Shown: piece by piece, positions 25,958 to 35,074 of the stretch
Layout: each line of letters opens with the position of its first letter
Position numbering within the stretch: the first letter of the stretch is position 1
Source of the DNA: Flavobacterium luteolum
Lineage (GTDB): Bacteria; Bacteroidota; Bacteroidia; Flavobacteriales; Flavobacteriaceae
Assembly (NCBI RefSeq): GCF_027111275.1
Contig: NZ_CP114286.1
Span: 4,946,501-5,010,500, forward strand
Direction of reading: 5' to 3'
DNA: 64,000 nt
Program-made: the position numbers and the translations under genes
Notes under the pieces: generated by a model
Databases searched by the model: none
What the model saw: only the letters and a program-made list of their open reading frames with translations
What the model was told of the DNA's origin: nothing

Positions 25958-27706
25958 ATGCTGATGAAAGAAATCGTACACAAAAAATTAAATCAATTAC
26001 AGGCAACTGCAATCTGCGGAAACGATATTAGTTCTTCTTGTCTTTATGTTTCTGCTTTAACCATTTTGTATGCAGGACAATATGCTTGGATTTCTCTTCT
26101 AATTGTTGCTGTTGTTTTATTTTTGTTTAGAAAAATTTACGCCGAAGTCGTTGGTGCAATTCCTTTAAATGGTGGCGCTTACAACGTTTTATTAAATACT
26201 TCAACAAAACGTTTGGCTTCTATTGCAGCAACTTTGACTGTTCTGTCTTATATGGCAACTGCCGTAATTTCAGCATCTGAAGGTATGCATTATCTACACG
26301 GAATTTTTGAAGGTCTTAATGTTACCATCGCTACAGTAGTGGTTTTAGTTCTATTTACAGGATTAGCAATTTTAGGAATTGGAGAATCTGCATTTGTGGC
26401 CGTTATCATTTTTATGACTCATATTGGTACTTTGACCTTGCTGGTTTTGGCATCTGTTTGGTTTGTTTTAATGCATGGCTTAGACACATTTCATATCAAT
26501 TGGCAAACTCCGATTGCTTCAGGAAATATAAAAACAGCTCTTTTTCTTGGATTCTCTGCAGCTATGCTTGGAATTTCTGGATTTGAAAGTTCTGCTAATT
26601 TTGTTGAAGAGCAAGAACAAGGCGTTTTTCCTAAAACATTACGAAACATGTGGGGAATTGTCAGTTTCTTTAATCCTGTAATCGCAATATTATTGATAAG
26701 TGTGATTCCACTCGCAGAAGTTGGAGAAAACAAAGAATCGCTTCTAGCTCATTTGGGAGAAACAACAGGCGGATCTTGGCTTGCTTGGCTAATTTCTATA
26801 GATGCCGTTCTTGTTCTTTGTGGAGCTGTTCTGACTTCATTTGTTGGTGTTTCGGGACTTTTAAACCGAATGACGTTAGATCGAATTTTACCTAACTATT
26901 TTCTAAAACAAAACAAAAGAGGTTCACATTACCGAATCGTTTTAAGTTTTTTAATTCTTTGTTTGTCTGTTCTTTTTGCCACAAATGGACACTTAGAATC
27001 TTTGGCAGGAGTGTATACGTTTTCTTTTCTAGCAGTAATGGCTCTTTTCGGAATTGGAAATTTGCTTTTAAAGTATAAACGCAACAAACTCCCGAGACCA
27101 GAACGTGCGCGTGGGATTGCGGTTGTAACTGCTGTAGTTTTTGTGATTGCTGCCTTTTTTGGAAATATGCTTCTCAATATCAATTCGTTTTATACTTTCT
27201 TGCAATATATGGTTCCAGCATTAATCTTTGTCTGGATTATGCTAAATCGTGTTATTTTAATACGTTTATTAATCGAAGCATTAGAATATTTTTATCAGCC
27301 TCTGCGTAAAATGGTCGTATTAAGCAATCGTTATTTAGAGAAATTAAGCTCCAAGATTAATTCTCAAGAATTTGTATTTTTTACAAAAGGTGACGACATT
27401 ACCATTTTGAATAAAGTTTTGCAATATGTTGAAGACAACGAAACTACAAAGAAATTGAAAATTGTTCATGTCAAAAAAGATGCTGTAGATAACGAAGCGC
27501 TCAAAAAAGATTTGGAAGTCTTAGATCGTGCTTATGACAGTCTCGACATTGAATTTATAGAAATTGAAGGCGTATTTGGTCCAGAAATAATTGACGAACT
27601 TTCTCAAAAATGGAACATTCCAAAAAACTTTATGTTCATTGGTTCTCCTGGAAATAAATTTTCTTATCGAGTTGCCGACTTAGGCGGTGTTCGATTGATT
27701 ATGTGA
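25958..27706 (+). CDS. APC-family amino acid permease with cytoplasmic C-terminal domain
   Basis: 582 residues. About twelve hydrophobic helices fill residues 20-445; ICGNDISSSCLYVSALTI and AEVVGAIPLNGGAYNVLLNT match the unwound first helix region of amino-acid permeases. Residues 455-582 form a soluble alpha/beta domain (KLKIVHVKKDAVDNEALKKD, then FMFIGSPGNKFSYRVADLGG), which looks like the universal-stress-like or regulatory domain found on some APC proteins. Two start codons are possible: ATG 25958 and ATG 25964. Substrate not identifiable. Monocistronic; the following noncoding stretch holds an inverted repeat. Confidence 0.85.
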   Translation: MLMKEIVHKKLNQLQATAICGNDISSSCLYVSALTILYAGQYAWISLLIVAVVLFLFRKIYAEVVGAIPLNGGAYNVLLNTSTKRLASIAATLTVLSYMATAVISASEGMHYLHGIFEGLNVTIATVVVLVLFTGLAILGIGESAFVAVIIFMTHIGTLTLLVLASVWFVLMHGLDTFHINWQTPIASGNIKTALFLGFSAAMLGISGFESSANFVEEQEQGVFPKTLRNMWGIVSFFNPVIAILLISVIPLAEVGENKESLLAHLGETTGGSWLAWLISIDAVLVLCGAVLTSFVGVSGLLNRMTLDRILPNYFLKQNKRGSHYRIVLSFLILCLSVLFATNGHLESLAGVYTFSFLAVMALFGIGNLLLKYKRNKLPRPERARGIAVVTAVVFVIAAFFGNMLLNINSFYTFLQYMVPALIFVWIMLNRVILIRLLIEALEYFYQPLRKMVVLSNRYLEKLSSKINSQEFVFFTKGDDITILNKVLQYVEDNETTKKLKIVHVKKDAVDNEALKKDLEVLDRAYDSLDIEFIEIEGVFGPEIIDELSQKWNIPKNFMFIGSPGNKFSYRVADLGGVRLIM

Positions 27707-27801
27707 TTTTTTTTAAGTTTTTCTCCTTTGAGACCTCAATAAACGCAAAAATTATCAAATAAAATTTATAAAAATCTTTACAATCTTTGCGTTAAAAGAA
27801 A

Positions 27802-27869
27802 TAGCCACAAATTATAAAGATTAAAAGGATTTAAAAAAAATCTGCGTTAATCAGTATAATCTGTGGCTA
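27802..27869. repeat. Inverted repeat, GCCACAGATT family (copy 1, degenerate)
   Basis: TAGCCACAAATT (27802-27813) pairs with AATCTGTGGCTA (27858-27869), apart from one base. The middle is A+T-rich. It sits between two convergent genes and belongs to the same family as the copies at 30107, 31780 and 37426. It is preceded by CTTTGCGTTAAAAG, another recurrent-looking stretch. Confidence 0.7.
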
Positions 27870-27897
27870 AAAAATCTTTATTTTTTTTTAGTAAAAT

Positions 27898-29385
27898 CTA
27901 AGATTTAAACCAGCTTTCCACTAATTCATCTTCAAACGAAGTTGCATCCTTATGAATAAACTCATTTCGATTTTTATCGTAAGAATAATCTAAAGCCCAA
28001 GTTTTATGGTTTGCGGCCAATTCTTTGATACTATTACAAACAAAAGCAATTTCGTCATCAGTTGTCGTTGGGTGAATTGACATTCTAATCCATCCCGGCT
28101 TTTTGATTAAATCCCCAATCGTAATTTCATTAACCAATTTATTAGAAGTTTCTTGATCAACATGCAATAAGTAATGACCATAAGTTCCTGCACAACTGCA
28201 TCCTCCTCTAGTTTGGATTCCAAAACGATCATTTAAGATTTTAACTCCTAAATTAAAGTGAAGATCATCAATAAAAAACGAAATTACACCAAGGCGCTCT
28301 TTGTGCTGTCCTGCTAAAATTTTAATATTCGAAATTGGTTCTAATTCAGAGAAAACATAGTCAACGATCTCATGCTCACGCTCCATTATGTTTTCAATTC
28401 CCATTTCTTCTTTTAGCTCAATTGCCAAAGCAGTTTTGATAACTTGTAGAAATCCAGGTGTTCCACCATCTTCTCGATCTTCAATGTTATCAATATATTT
28501 ATGTTCTCCCCAAGGATTTGTCCAGCTTACAGTTCCTCCGCCAGGACAATCAGGAATCATATTTTTGTATAATTTTTTATTGAAAATTAAAACTCCAGAA
28601 GTTCCAGGACCACCTAAGAATTTGTGAGGTGACATAAAAACAGCATCTAAATAAGCTTCTGGGTCAGATGGATGCATATCAATTTCTACATAAGGGCCTG
28701 AACAAGCAAAATCAACAAAACACACACCATTATATTGATGCATTAGTTTTGCAGCTTCATGAAAAGGAGTTCTTAAACCTGTAACATTCGAACAAGCAGT
28801 AATAGAAGCAATTTTGATAGTTCTATCTTTATATTTTTCCAATAAACCTTCAAGGTTTTCTAAATTAAAAAGACCTTTTTCGCAAGATGGAATAATCTCC
28901 ACATCGGCAATAGTCTCTAACCAAGAAGTTTGATTAGAATGGTGCTCCATGTGCGAAATAAAAACAATTGGCTTTTTCTCGGCTGGAACATTTGTAAAAC
29001 TCTTTAAGTTTTCAGGAATTTTCAATCCTAAAATACGCTGGAATTTATTGATGACTCCAGTCATTCCAGTTCCATCAGTAATTAAAACATCGTCATTATT
29101 AGCATTTACATGACGTTTAATAATATGTCTTGCATGATGGTATGCTTTTGTCATAGCAGTACCAGATACAGTAGTTTCAGTGTGAGTATTGGCTACAAAA
29201 GGTCCAAACTGATTTAATAGTTTTTCCTCAATCGGACGATATAACCTTCCGCTGGCAGTCCAATCTGTGTAAATTATTGATTTTCTGCCATAAGGCGAAG
29301 TAAATTCTTGATTTATACCGACAATATTCTTTCTAAATTCCTGAAAATAAGTTTCCAGTGTCATGGTACTATTTTTGCTATTCAT
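27898..29385 (-). CDS. Class V aminotransferase (cysteine-desulfurase-like)
   Basis: 495 residues, PLP enzyme of the class V aminotransferase family. Cofactor residues are visible in MSPHKFLGGPGTSG (Schiff-base Lys at about 253), ASITACSNVTGLR and VCFVDFACSG. A Cys-rich loop RGGCSCAGTYGHYL follows and resembles the mobile active-site loop of desulfurases, but the rest of the C-terminus is longer than IscS or SufS. The frame can be read upstream to 29448, but a TATATTTG element lies at 29409-29416, so the ATG at 29385 (MNSKNSTMTLE) is preferred; 29364 is another option. Sulfur transfer or kynureninase-like activity are both possible. Confidence 0.8.
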   Translation of the reverse strand: MNSKNSTMTLETYFQEFRKNIVGINQEFTSPYGRKSIIYTDWTASGRLYRPIEEKLLNQFGPFVANTHTETTVSGTAMTKAYHHARHIIKRHVNANNDDVLITDGTGMTGVINKFQRILGLKIPENLKSFTNVPAEKKPIVFISHMEHHSNQTSWLETIADVEIIPSCEKGLFNLENLEGLLEKYKDRTIKIASITACSNVTGLRTPFHEAAKLMHQYNGVCFVDFACSGPYVEIDMHPSDPEAYLDAVFMSPHKFLGGPGTSGVLIFNKKLYKNMIPDCPGGGTVSWTNPWGEHKYIDNIEDREDGGTPGFLQVIKTALAIELKEEMGIENIMEREHEIVDYVFSELEPISNIKILAGQHKERLGVISFFIDDLHFNLGVKILNDRFGIQTRGGCSCAGTYGHYLLHVDQETSNKLVNEITIGDLIKKPGWIRMSIHPTTTDDEIAFVCNSIKELAANHKTWALDYSYDKNRNEFIHKDATSFEDELVESWFKS

Positions 29386-29408
29386 TAGTTGTGCCTTGTG
29401 TTTGACTG

Positions 29409-29416
29409 CAAATATA
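29409..29416 (-). promoter_or_regulatory. -7 element of the aminotransferase gene
   Basis: TATATTTG on the minus strand, 23 bases before the ATG at 29385. It argues against the more upstream start in the same frame. Confidence 0.5.
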
Positions 29417-29568
29417 TATAGTTTTTTATAAAATTGCGAATTTATCAATAGTAAACTTCAAACACTATATTACCGTTTGGTATTTTTAGTTAAAACAACT
29501 TTTTTTTAATAAATTATCATAATATCCTATCGAATTAATAGGCATTAAATTTAAAGAAAGTAATATTT

Positions 29569-30102
29569 ATGGAAAATTTATCAGTAGCTACCTTTGGTGG
29601 CGGATGTTTTTGGTGTATAGAAGCTGTAATTCAGCGTTTAAAAGGTGTAGAATCAATAAAATCTGGATATTCGGACGGATTTATAAAGAATCCAGCTTAT
29701 CGCGAAGTATGTACAGGAAGAACAGGACATGCCGAAGTAATACAAGTGACTTTTAATCCTGACATAATTTCATATCATGACTTAATTTTCATATTCATGA
29801 CAAGTCATGATCCAACAACATTAAATCGCCAAGGTGGTGACAGTGGAACGCAATACCGTTCTATAATCTTATACCATGATGACACTCAAAAAGAGATTGC
29901 AGAAAAGGTTTTTGAAGAAGTTCAGCCTGCTTACGCAGATCCAATTGTAACGCAATTAAAACCTTTTGAAGTTTTTTACGAAGCAGAAGATTATCATCAG
30001 AATTATTATAATGAAAATCAAGAAGTGGGATATTGCCAAGTTGTAATTGATCCAAAAATTCAAAAACTTAAAAAAATGTACGCTGACCGATTGATTGGAT
30101 AA
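29569..30102 (+). CDS. msrA: Peptide-methionine (S)-S-oxide reductase
   Basis: 177 residues. The catalytic motif GGGCFWC has the nucleophile at Cys13; SGYSDGFIKNPAYREVCTGR and TGHAEVIQVTFNP are also standard, as is GTQYRSIILYHDD. It repairs methionine sulfoxide in proteins. No signal peptide, so cytoplasmic. MsrB is not fused and not nearby. The gene precedes selO on the same strand with a GCCACAGATT-family inverted repeat between them. Confidence 0.95.
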   Translation: MENLSVATFGGGCFWCIEAVIQRLKGVESIKSGYSDGFIKNPAYREVCTGRTGHAEVIQVTFNPDIISYHDLIFIFMTSHDPTTLNRQGGDSGTQYRSIILYHDDTQKEIAEKVFEEVQPAYADPIVTQLKPFEVFYEAEDYHQNYYNENQEVGYCQVVIDPKIQKLKKMYADRLIG

Positions 30103-30106
30103 AAGT

Positions 30107-30185
30107 TTTTTGCCACAGATTACACAGATTAAAATGATTTTTAAAAAGAGAAATCTAAAACAATCCTTTTAATCTGTGGCAAAAA
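30107..30185. repeat. Inverted repeat, GCCACAGATT family (copy 2)
   Basis: TTTTGCCACAGATT at the left end is matched by AATCTGTGGCAAAA at the right end, around an A+T-rich middle. The left 34 bases (30110-30143) match the sequence at 37426-37459 at 33 of 34 positions. It occupies the msrA-selO gap almost completely. Confidence 0.85.
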
Positions 30186-30200
30186 TAAGAAAGACACAAA

Positions 30201-31769
30201 ATGAAAAATTTAAAAATAAATAATCGATTTACTGTCGAACTACCAGCAGATCCAGACTTGGCTAATGAAATTCGTCAGGTTAAAAACACGTTGTTTTCAT
30301 ACGTAAATCCGACAAAACCCTCAAATCCAAAATTGATTCATGCCTCTGAAGAAGTTGCAGCATTAGTTGGCATTTCTAAAGATGAAATTCAATCAGAAGA
30401 ATTTCTAAATGCATTTTCTGGGAAAGAAATTCTTCCAGAAACAAAACCGTTTGCCATGTGTTATGCGGGGCACCAATTCGGAAATTGGGCTGGACAATTA
30501 GGAGATGGACGTGCCATTAACTTAACAGAAGTTGAAAATAATGGTGAGTTTTATACATTACAATTGAAAGGAGCAGGAAAAACTCCCTATTCTAGAACTG
30601 CAGATGGTTTGGCCGTTTTGCGTTCTTCGATAAGAGAATACTTATGTGCTGAAGCCATGTACAATTTAGGCGTTCCTACTACCCGATCGCTTTCGCTTAT
30701 TCTATCTGGAGATCAAGTTTTACGAGATATTTTATATAACGGAAATCCTGCTTATGAAAAAGGTGCCATTGTCTGTCGTGTAGCCCCATCTTTCATTCGC
30801 TTTGGAAGTTATGAAATGCTTACTGCCAGAAACGAACTGAAAAATCTTAAACAATTTGTCGAATTTACAATTAAGCATTATTTCCCTGAAATTACTGGAG
30901 AACCAAAAGAGCAATATTTGCAGTTTTTCCAGAAAGTTGCTGACACGACTCGTGAAATGATTTTGCATTGGCAACGCGTCGGATTTGTTCATGGTGTAAT
31001 GAATACCGATAATATGTCTATTCACGGAATCACGATTGATTATGGCCCGTACGGCTGGCTTGAAAATTATGATCCGGACTGGACGCCAAACACAACCGAC
31101 AGTCAAAATAGAAGATACCGTTTCGGAAATCAGCCTCAAGTGGCACAGTGGAATTTGTTTCAATTGGCAAATGCTCTTTATCCATTAATCAATGAAGCAG
31201 CGCCTTTAGAAAAAATCTTAGATACGTTTATAACTGATTTTAAAAGTAACTACAAAACAATGTTTTTAAGCAAATTAGGAATATTTACTTCAAGTGAAAC
31301 TGATGATAAAATTATTAAAGGTTTGGAAGAAATTCTGCAGTTATCAGAAACCGATATGACTATCTTTTTTAGAAATCTTAGTAAAATTAAAAGAGAGGAT
31401 TCTGTAGAACAAGCATTCGAAAAAATAGAATACGCATTTTACATTCCAGAAGAAATAAAAGAAAATATTCTAGATGCTTGGCAAAAATGGTTTACCGTTT
31501 ATTTGAAAAGATTGAATGCAGAAGAACTTACGGATGATGAACGTTCAGAAAAAATGAATCAGATTAATCCGAAATATGTACTTCGGAACTATATGGCACA
31601 ATTAGCCATTGATGCTGCAGATAAAGAGGATTATTCTTTAGTTAATGAACTATTCCAGCTTCTGAAAAATCCATATGATGAACAGCCAGAATCTGAGAAA
31701 TGGTTTGCAAAACGTCCTGATTGGGCAAGAACAAAAGTTGGCTGTTCAATGTTGTCTTGTAGTTCTTAA
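30201..31769 (+). CDS. selO: Protein adenylyltransferase SelO
   Basis: 522 residues of the SelO (YdiU/UPF0061) pseudokinase-fold family, which transfers AMP from ATP to Ser, Thr or Tyr of proteins, in E. coli in response to oxidative stress. LKGAGKTPYSRTADGLAVLR (about 121-140) forms the nucleotide-binding region and VHGVMNTDNMSIHG (about 263-276) carries the metal-binding Asn and Asp. The end reads GCSMLSCSS, with Cys520 in the place where eukaryotic SelO has selenocysteine and Cys515 before it, so a C-terminal redox pair may exist. The msrA neighbour fits an oxidative-stress theme. Confidence 0.93.
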   Translation: MKNLKINNRFTVELPADPDLANEIRQVKNTLFSYVNPTKPSNPKLIHASEEVAALVGISKDEIQSEEFLNAFSGKEILPETKPFAMCYAGHQFGNWAGQLGDGRAINLTEVENNGEFYTLQLKGAGKTPYSRTADGLAVLRSSIREYLCAEAMYNLGVPTTRSLSLILSGDQVLRDILYNGNPAYEKGAIVCRVAPSFIRFGSYEMLTARNELKNLKQFVEFTIKHYFPEITGEPKEQYLQFFQKVADTTREMILHWQRVGFVHGVMNTDNMSIHGITIDYGPYGWLENYDPDWTPNTTDSQNRRYRFGNQPQVAQWNLFQLANALYPLINEAAPLEKILDTFITDFKSNYKTMFLSKLGIFTSSETDDKIIKGLEEILQLSETDMTIFFRNLSKIKREDSVEQAFEKIEYAFYIPEEIKENILDAWQKWFTVYLKRLNAEELTDDERSEKMNQINPKYVLRNYMAQLAIDAADKEDYSLVNELFQLLKNPYDEQPESEKWFAKRPDWARTKVGCSMLSCSS

Positions 31770-31779
31770 AAGTTTTTTT

Positions 31780-31835
31780 GCCACAGATTAAAAAGATTCT
31801 AATGATTAATCCTAAGAATCCTTTTAATCTGTGGC
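31780..31835. repeat. Inverted repeat, GCCACAGATT family (copy 3)
   Basis: The most complete copy: 21-base arms (31780-31800 and 31815-31835), starting GCCACAGATTAAAA, with a single G-T pair. It lies between convergent selO and ypdA genes, with T-runs outside both arms, so here it can also act as a bidirectional terminator. Confidence 0.85.
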
Positions 31836-31841
31836 ATTTTT

Positions 31842-32810
31842 TTATTTCGTAGTAATATGATTTATAATCATATTAGCATGAATTCTAGAGTTCTCTATAA
31901 ACCATTTATGGGTCTGCATTCCACCACAAACTACTCCAGCAAGAAATAAACCTTCTACATTAGTTTCCATCGTTTCTGGATTGTAAACCGGGATTTTCAA
32001 TTCGTCATTAGAAAGCTGAATTCCAATTTTTTCCAGAAAATTCAAATCCGGTTTGTAGCCTGTTAGTGCTAGAACAAAATCATTTTTAATTGTAACCTTT
32101 CCGTTTGGAGTTTGAATTTCTACTTCATCTTCACTTATTTCAGTAATATTTGACTCAAAATAAGCTTTAATACTTCCTTCGGCAATACGATTTTCAATAT
32201 CTGGTTTTACCCAATATTTTACGCGACTATTAATTTCGTTTTTACGAATTACCATAGTCACCTCTGCTCCTTTTCTCCAGCATTCCAAAGCAGCGTCTAC
32301 AGACGAATTATTAGCGCCTACTACCAAAACTTTTCTAAAAGCATACTCATGTGCTTCTTTATAATAATGGCGAACTTTTGCAAGGTTTTCGCCTAAAACA
32401 TTCATTTGAATAGGAATATCATAGAAACCAGTTGCGATTATAACATTCTTAGATTCGTAATTTTGCTTATCAGTTGCTATCTTAAAAATGCCTTCATTTT
32501 TCTGTACATCAAGTACTTTTTCAAATAAATTGATATTGAATTTAAAGTAACGATGAATATTTCGATAATACTCCAAAGCTTCCTGACGTCCTGGTTTTGG
32601 TGCCAAACAGTTAAACGGAATTTCGCCAATTTCCAATCTTTCTGCGGTAGAGAAAAAGGTCATATAGAGCGGATAATTAAAAATACTATTAACGATTGCC
32701 CCTTTTTCTATAATTAAATAGCTTAATTTTTTCTTTTCGGCTTCTATTGCACAAGCCAGACCAATTGGTCCGCCGCCCACAATTACAAGGTCATATATTG
32801 ATTCTGTCAT
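31842..32810 (-). CDS. ypdA: YpdA-family NAD(P)-dependent flavin reductase
   Basis: 322 residues. An FAD-binding dinucleotide fold opens the protein (VGGGPIGLACAIEAEKK) and a second nucleotide-binding GxGxxA-like motif is VLVVGANNSSVDAALEC (about 156-172). The FSTAERLEIGEIPF and KPGRQEALEYYRNIHRYF blocks are those of YpdA, the bacillithiol disulfide reductase. Like YpdA it lacks the CxxC of thioredoxin reductase in the NADPH domain. It is likely to keep bacillithiol reduced, as many flavobacteria use this thiol. Co-transcribed with the CYTH gene, two bases apart. Confidence 0.85.
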   Translation of the reverse strand: MTESIYDLVIVGGGPIGLACAIEAEKKKLSYLIIEKGAIVNSIFNYPLYMTFFSTAERLEIGEIPFNCLAPKPGRQEALEYYRNIHRYFKFNINLFEKVLDVQKNEGIFKIATDKQNYESKNVIIATGFYDIPIQMNVLGENLAKVRHYYKEAHEYAFRKVLVVGANNSSVDAALECWRKGAEVTMVIRKNEINSRVKYWVKPDIENRIAEGSIKAYFESNITEISEDEVEIQTPNGKVTIKNDFVLALTGYKPDLNFLEKIGIQLSNDELKIPVYNPETMETNVEGLFLAGVVCGGMQTHKWFIENSRIHANMIINHITTK

Positions 32811-32812
32811 TT

Positions 32813-33286
32813 TTATTTCTGCCAGTCTTTAAAAGGATTTTTACTCAAATAAGCATTATAATATCTCTCGTCGTTGGTAACTTCTTCTCCAAGCCAATCC
32901 GGTTTTTCAAAAACTTCATCTTCAGAGTTTAATTCAATTTCGGCCATTACTAAACCTTCATTTTCGCCATAAAATTCATCAACTTCAAATACATGCTCTC
33001 CAGATTTTATTTCATAGCGCGTTTTTTCAATCTTACCCTTTTCGCACAATTTTAATAATTCTTGCGCTTCATCTAACGGAATTTCATTTTCCCATTCAAA
33101 ACGCGACATACCACTACTATGGCTTATTCCTTTTATGGTTATAAAACCCTTCTCTCCTTTAATTCTAACCCTAACGGTGCGCTCTGGCGCAGAACTCAAA
33201 TAGCCCTGAGCAATTTTATTCTGAGTAAAAGCTTGCTTCTTGAAGTCATCAGATTTCACAAGAAACTTTCTTTCTATTTCGATCAT
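32813..33286 (-). CDS. CYTH-domain protein
   Basis: 157 residues, one CYTH (triphosphate tunnel) domain. The start MIEIERKFLV carries the ExExK signature at residues 3-7; RTVRVRIKGEKGFITIKG gives further tunnel residues and YEIKSGEHVFEVDEFYGENE (about 95-114) contains the acidic pair expected of the family. Members hydrolyse inorganic triphosphate or other triphosphates; class IV adenylate cyclases are related, but activity cannot be told here. Its stop lies two bases before the ypdA start on the same strand, so the pair is translated from one message. Confidence 0.88.
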   Translation of the reverse strand: MIEIERKFLVKSDDFKKQAFTQNKIAQGYLSSAPERTVRVRIKGEKGFITIKGISHSSGMSRFEWENEIPLDEAQELLKLCEKGKIEKTRYEIKSGEHVFEVDEFYGENEGLVMAEIELNSEDEVFEKPDWLGEEVTNDERYYNAYLSKNPFKDWQK

Positions 33287-33470
33287 CTTAAATGCAGATT
33301 ATTTTTTTATGCAAGTTACTCATTTTAATCAAGCCTTTTGAAGTATAAAAAATGAAAAATAAGTTAATTTATTATGTTTTATTTCAAAGTAATAACATCA
33401 AAATAATTGATTATTAACATGTTATAACTATTATTTTAATTAAATTTGATAGAATCTTAATACGAAATAT

Positions 33471-34382
33471 ATGTCTAAAAAAGCACTTTATTTGTTAGGC
33501 ATTGCAATAACCATCATTTTGGGTACTTTTTTATATCTGAAATTTTGTTGCAATTGCTGTGAGAAAACCACAACGGACATTGCTCCAAAAACAGTGACCA
33601 CTACTGTTGCAGAGCCTAATTTTGTTCCGTTTGTATTAAATGGTCCCGGAATTAATTATCAGACAAATGATAATTTAAAGTTCCTTAAAAACAGTGCAAA
33701 GCTTATTATGCCTGTCAGTGATTCGGTCACAACTGGTCTTGATAACTTAAAGAAATTCTTAGAGGCAAATCCGAAACAGAAAATTACGATAACCGGTTAT
33801 GCGACTTCAGACGAGACAAATTCGACGACTTTTGAAAATCTAGGTCTCGCAAGGGCAAATGATGTCAAGAATTACTTTGTTTCAAAGGGATTATTAGAAA
33901 ATCAGTTTTCTACGAAAGGTACCATTATAGATAAATGGAAAATGAGTGGAGATACCCTTCTAGGGCCTGCTGAATATTTATTTGAAGCTATTGATACAAC
34001 GGCTGCTCCAAATGATGAATGGAGTGCATTGAAAGCAAAAATAAACGCAGATCCGTTAATTCTCCATTTTAATACAAATAAATCTAGCGAGAAATTAAGT
34101 GCTGCCGAAAAACAAAAAGTTACTGATATTGCTAAATATGCAGAGAATGTGAAAGATGCTGTGATTGTGGTAATTGGACATTCTGACAATGTTGGAAACC
34201 GTGACTCAAACATTGTTTTAGCACAAAAAAGAGCCGATTTTTCAAAAGATTATCTTTCTAAAAACGGAATTGATAATACCAGAATTGAAACGCAATCTAA
34301 AGGTCCAGACGAACCTATTGGCGATAACAATACGGCTGACGGAAAGGCTGCAAATAGAAGAACTGTAATTACCATTAAATAA
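33471..34382 (+). CDS. OmpA-like protein with two OmpA C-terminal-type domains
   Basis: 303 residues. One N-terminal hydrophobic segment (YLLGIAITIILGTFLYLKF) anchors it in the inner membrane or acts as a signal; CCNCC immediately follows and is unusual. Two peptidoglycan-binding-like modules come next: about 80-150 (ITITGYATSDE, LGLARANDVKNYFVSKGL) and 200-303 (VIVVIGHSDNVGNRDSN, AQKRADFSKDYLSKNGID, then the conserved NRRTVITI end). No N-terminal beta barrel, so this is not a classical OmpA. It precedes a small membrane HhH protein by 16 bases, likely as an operon. Confidence 0.82.
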   Translation: MSKKALYLLGIAITIILGTFLYLKFCCNCCEKTTTDIAPKTVTTTVAEPNFVPFVLNGPGINYQTNDNLKFLKNSAKLIMPVSDSVTTGLDNLKKFLEANPKQKITITGYATSDETNSTTFENLGLARANDVKNYFVSKGLLENQFSTKGTIIDKWKMSGDTLLGPAEYLFEAIDTTAAPNDEWSALKAKINADPLILHFNTNKSSEKLSAAEKQKVTDIAKYAENVKDAVIVVIGHSDNVGNRDSNIVLAQKRADFSKDYLSKNGIDNTRIETQSKGPDEPIGDNNTADGKAANRRTVITIK

Positions 34383-34398
34383 TTAAAAATATACGATC

Positions 34399-34944
34399 AT
34401 GAATATACCTTGTGTCTTAATACCTATTCTAGTAGGTTTAATCTGTGGAATCTTAGGTTATTTACTAGGAAAAATGAATTCAAAAAATGATGATTCACTT
34501 TCTGCTTCACTTCAAGCTGATTTAGATGCCTGCAAGGCCAATACACGAAACTTGAATGCAAGAATCGCTACTCTAGAAGCTGATTTGGCCGCGAAAGCGA
34601 AAGCTTCTGTACAATCTTTTGCTGCTTCCGCTCCTGCTACGATTCCTTTTGATGCTGTTTTGGCTGCAAATGTTTTAGGCAAGAAAATTAAAGAGAATGA
34701 CTTGAAAATTGTGGAGGGAATTGGCCCTAAAATAGAAGCTTTATTTAATGCTGCTGGAATCAATACTTGGTATGAGCTTTCGCAAACAGCTACCGAAAAA
34801 CTGCAATCTATTCTAGACGCTGGTGGAGAAAATTACGCTATGCATAATCCTAGTACATGGGCAAGACAGGCTCTTATGGCTTACCAAGGCAAATGGCAGG
34901 ATTTAAAAGAGTGGCAAGACAGTCTTTTAGGCGGAAAAGAGTAA
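34399..34944 (+). CDS. Membrane-anchored helix-hairpin-helix protein
   Basis: 181 residues. One hydrophobic N-terminal helix (VLIPILVGLICGILGYLLG) is followed by a coiled-coil region at about 35-70 (LQADLDACKANTRNLNARIA, TLEADLAAKAKA). The C-terminal half has LKIVEGIGPKIEALFNAAGI and NTWYELSQTATEKLQSIL, the pattern of a small helix-hairpin-helix of the DUF4332 or ribosomal-L17-tail type (IGPKI/AGI). Such domains can bind nucleic acid or proteins. Found with the OmpA-like gene; a perfect stem-loop follows. Function unknown. Confidence 0.72.
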   Translation: MNIPCVLIPILVGLICGILGYLLGKMNSKNDDSLSASLQADLDACKANTRNLNARIATLEADLAAKAKASVQSFAASAPATIPFDAVLAANVLGKKIKENDLKIVEGIGPKIEALFNAAGINTWYELSQTATEKLQSILDAGGENYAMHNPSTWARQALMAYQGKWQDLKEWQDSLLGGKE

Positions 34945-35012
34945 AAGAAGGTTCAAAGATGCATAGCTGCAAAGGAACAGAGGTTTTTCAATCTCTGCTT
35001 ATATGAACTAAC

Positions 35013-35050
35013 AAAAAAGACGTAAAGCCTTTATACTTTACGTCTTTTTT
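35013..35050. terminator. Bidirectional terminator
   Basis: Perfect 15-bp arms AAAAAAGACGTAAAG (35013-35027) and partner (35036-35050), loop CCTTTATA. T-runs on both strands. It serves the HhH gene and the converging menC gene. Confidence 0.85.
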
Positions 35051-35074
35051 TATTTTATCAGTTTGTATGTTTTC

